A stretch of 64,000 nucleotides of DNA from Saccharomyces mikatae IFO 1815 (taxonomy: Eukaryota; Ascomycota; Saccharomycetes; Saccharomycetales; Saccharomycetaceae), in contig NC_079262.1 of NCBI RefSeq assembly GCF_947241705.1, positions 186,001 through 250,000 of the forward strand, written 5' to 3'. This document shows, in pieces, positions 62,373 to 64,000 of the stretch. The notes below the pieces were generated by a model. The model worked only from the letters and a program-made list of their open reading frames with translations. It had not been told where the DNA came from and did not search any database. The position numbers and the translations under genes were made by a program. Each line of letters opens with the position of its first letter. Position 1 is the stretch's first letter.

Positions 62373-64000
62373 ATGCTGAACTTTACCGGTCAAACAAGGA
62401 GAAGAAATGTCAATTTAGGGAACAGGACTCGAAATACAAAAAAGGACCTACTGGAAAAGGCTAAAAAAGAACGAGAAAGGAGGGCTCAAGATAAGCTTAA
62501 AACAGATGCCAGTAAGACTATTCAGAAAAGCATTAGAAAGCACTTTGCTAATGTGGAGCTTTTCAAGAGTACTTTCACAAGTTCACAACTGATTCATATG
62601 ATACCAGCTTACGGGGGCAAATTAATCTATTACATCTCTTCCAATGATCTGCAGCAACTACTGAGTATATCTCATGACTTCTTGAGCACCTACCCTAATT
62701 CTCTGGGTAATAGACAGCTGTTGAATCTGTTAAAGCTATATCAAGATGATACGCTCGTAATGGAAACCCTAAGCGATCTGAACATGAATTATCCTATTGT
62801 TGAGGAATTTTTAGATAGTCTGTCAATTTATATGCGTCTAACTTCTTCCTTAAGTTACTCTGTGGCTTCAAAAATAGCAGATGCTATAGAGGCTTGGGGT
62901 GTAATGGGTAGTGATGCCTCCGTAAGTATCTTTTCAATACCGATAGGACCCAATGAAAAACGGCCGTTTGCATTACAGTTTTATTGCCTACTTGCGGAAA
63001 GAAACCTTTTGCCTAGGCATGTCAATAGAGATTTGATATTATGGGAGAACATGGCGAAGACATATTCGCATTGCAGTAAAACCGGCCAACGAAATATCGC
63101 CAAACTACTTATACCCAACTTCAACAATCATATCTCTCCATTGATTTTACCTAGTGATAACAATTATGTACTGGAATTCTACGAAAAGGCTTTCATAGAC
63201 GAAGTCATCTCTGCTACTACAAATCACGTTTCTAATGATGACTATGTTACAAATTTAATGTGGTACATTGCAAGCTCACCCAATCAAAGTTGCAAGAATT
63301 CTGTTCTGATTACTTTACTTTCTAACAAGGACTTTGTGAGACAACTCTCCTGGCAGTTCTTTCACACAGAATTCAATGCCAGCAAGACCGAAGCCCACCC
63401 TCTGTTTTCAGTGTTAGCACAACTTATCGACATGCATCTTTTAATATCGACTGACCGGGAGTTATTAGATCACAATTCTGTGATACCCATTGAAGAATTA
63501 AAGAGATTTACATCCACACTAAAGGATTTTACTTTCCGACAATATTGGGAATTACCTAAAACGGACAGGAACCCTATGTTAAAAGAAGCAGTGCCACTTT
63601 TGAACAAAATTTACGAAAGAGACTCAAGATTACACTTCCTATCCACAGAAGATAATTTAACTTATTGGGAAAACTCTGAAAAACAATTCCTGAATTTAAG
63701 GTTTTACGAAGAACTGCAGGAGTACGAAGATTCATACAGAGAAAACTTAGAACATGCTAATGATGAAGATGATGGGAAGGAGTTGGATCTTGATAAGGAA
63801 AAAAATTTATTGAAGTCTTTATTGTTGAACAAAATGAAGAAGAAAATAAAATCATCATTGCGTTTTCGAAAGTTAGAAATACTTCTTGAATTACCGTTTT
63901 TCATTCCTTTTGAAGAAAGGGTAGATTTATTTTACATGTTCATTGCACTTGACAAGAAAAGATTATCTTTAGACGACCACCACAACTTAATGAATATGTT
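62373..64000 (+). CDS. HUL5: HECT ubiquitin ligase Hul5, N-terminal part (runs off the window)
   Basis: The frame starts at ATG 62373 (MLNFTGQTRRRNVNLGNR) and stays open for about 542 codons to the window end. Hul5 is a proteasome-associated HECT-type E3/E4 that extends ubiquitin chains and handles misfolded cytosolic proteins. It is related to human UBE3B/UBE3C. The visible part has a basic N-terminus with an IQ-like helix (SKTIQKSIRKHFANVELF), then helical repeats. An acidic patch follows near ANDEDDGKELDLDKE, then KSLLLNKMKKKIKSSLRFRK and FFIPFEERVDLFYMFI. The HECT domain lies outside the window. It is divergent from GPI10 across 242 bases. Confidence 0.94.
   Translation, partial: MLNFTGQTRRRNVNLGNRTRNTKKDLLEKAKKERERRAQDKLKTDASKTIQKSIRKHFANVELFKSTFTSSQLIHMIPAYGGKLIYYISSNDLQQLLSISHDFLSTYPNSLGNRQLLNLLKLYQDDTLVMETLSDLNMNYPIVEEFLDSLSIYMRLTSSLSYSVASKIADAIEAWGVMGSDASVSIFSIPIGPNEKRPFALQFYCLLAERNLLPRHVNRDLILWENMAKTYSHCSKTGQRNIAKLLIPNFNNHISPLILPSDNNYVLEFYEKAFIDEVISATTNHVSNDDYVTNLMWYIASSPNQSCKNSVLITLLSNKDFVRQLSWQFFHTEFNASKTEAHPLFSVLAQLIDMHLLISTDRELLDHNSVIPIEELKRFTSTLKDFTFRQYWELPKTDRNPMLKEAVPLLNKIYERDSRLHFLSTEDNLTYWENSEKQFLNLRFYEELQEYEDSYRENLEHANDEDDGKELDLDKEKNLLKSLLLNKMKKKIKSSLRFRKLEILLELPFFIPFEERVDLFYMFIALDKKRLSLDDHHNLMNM

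Noticed and set aside
1-64000. CRISPR array, prophage, integron or bacterial operon structure
   Set aside because: The window is yeast nuclear DNA with single-gene promoters and tRNA introns. No regular repeat-spacer array or prokaryotic mobile system is visible.

Overview
The window is budding-yeast nuclear DNA from a Saccharomyces sensu stricto species. Genes are compact, almost intronless and eukaryotic. Their order and orientation follow the left arm of S. cerevisiae chromosome VII from BUD13 to HUL5, as I remember that map. Proteins such as Pmr1, Rad54 and Aro2 look close to S. cerevisiae. Tip20, Spo74 and the intergenic DNA differ clearly, and several proteins have slightly different lengths. 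I therefore infer a sister species or very divergent lineage rather than the S288C reference, and I cannot name the species from the sequence alone.

Layout: 1-18 kb holds the end of BUD13, then XRN1 (mRNA decay), NUP49 (nuclear pore), ROK1 (ribosome assembly helicase), SPO74 (spore formation), a tRNA-Lys(CUU), SUA5 (t6A synthesis), PMR1 (Golgi Ca/Mn pump), CUP2 (copper regulator) and YRB30 (Ran binding). 18-28 kb holds RAD54, a 1.7 kb gene-free stretch that is the SUT1 promoter, SUT1, YIP5, AIM14 and a YGL159W-like gene. 28.4-31.1 kb is the only accessory region: a candidate replication origin, a cluster of solo LTRs with a perfect 100-bp inverted repeat, and an intron-containing tRNA-Leu(CAA). 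31-49.6 kb holds RCK1, ARI1, AMS1, CDC43, LYS5, PEX14, NUT1 and INO80. 50-64 kb holds ARO2, RPL9A, RRT6, TIP20, ROG1, MRF1, GPI10 and the first part of HUL5.

The genes are single housekeeping or regulatory genes, each with its own promoter, and there are no operons or biosynthetic clusters. Recognisable promoter sites fit the gene functions: RRPE plus PAC before ROK1, a middle sporulation element before SPO74, MCB/SCB-like sites before RAD54, and Reb1 sites in the YIP5/AIM14, NUT1 and INO80/ARO2 promoters. Several starts were moved to the first in-frame ATG, or to the ATG that fits the family's length: SPO74, SUA5, RAD54, AIM14, YGL159W, CDC43, RRT6, TIP20, ROG1 and MRF1.

I found no sign of a new multi-gene system. 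The most unusual structure is the LTR cluster upstream of tRNA-Leu, with a large perfect palindrome-like arrangement and one solo LTR that still carries its target-site duplication.
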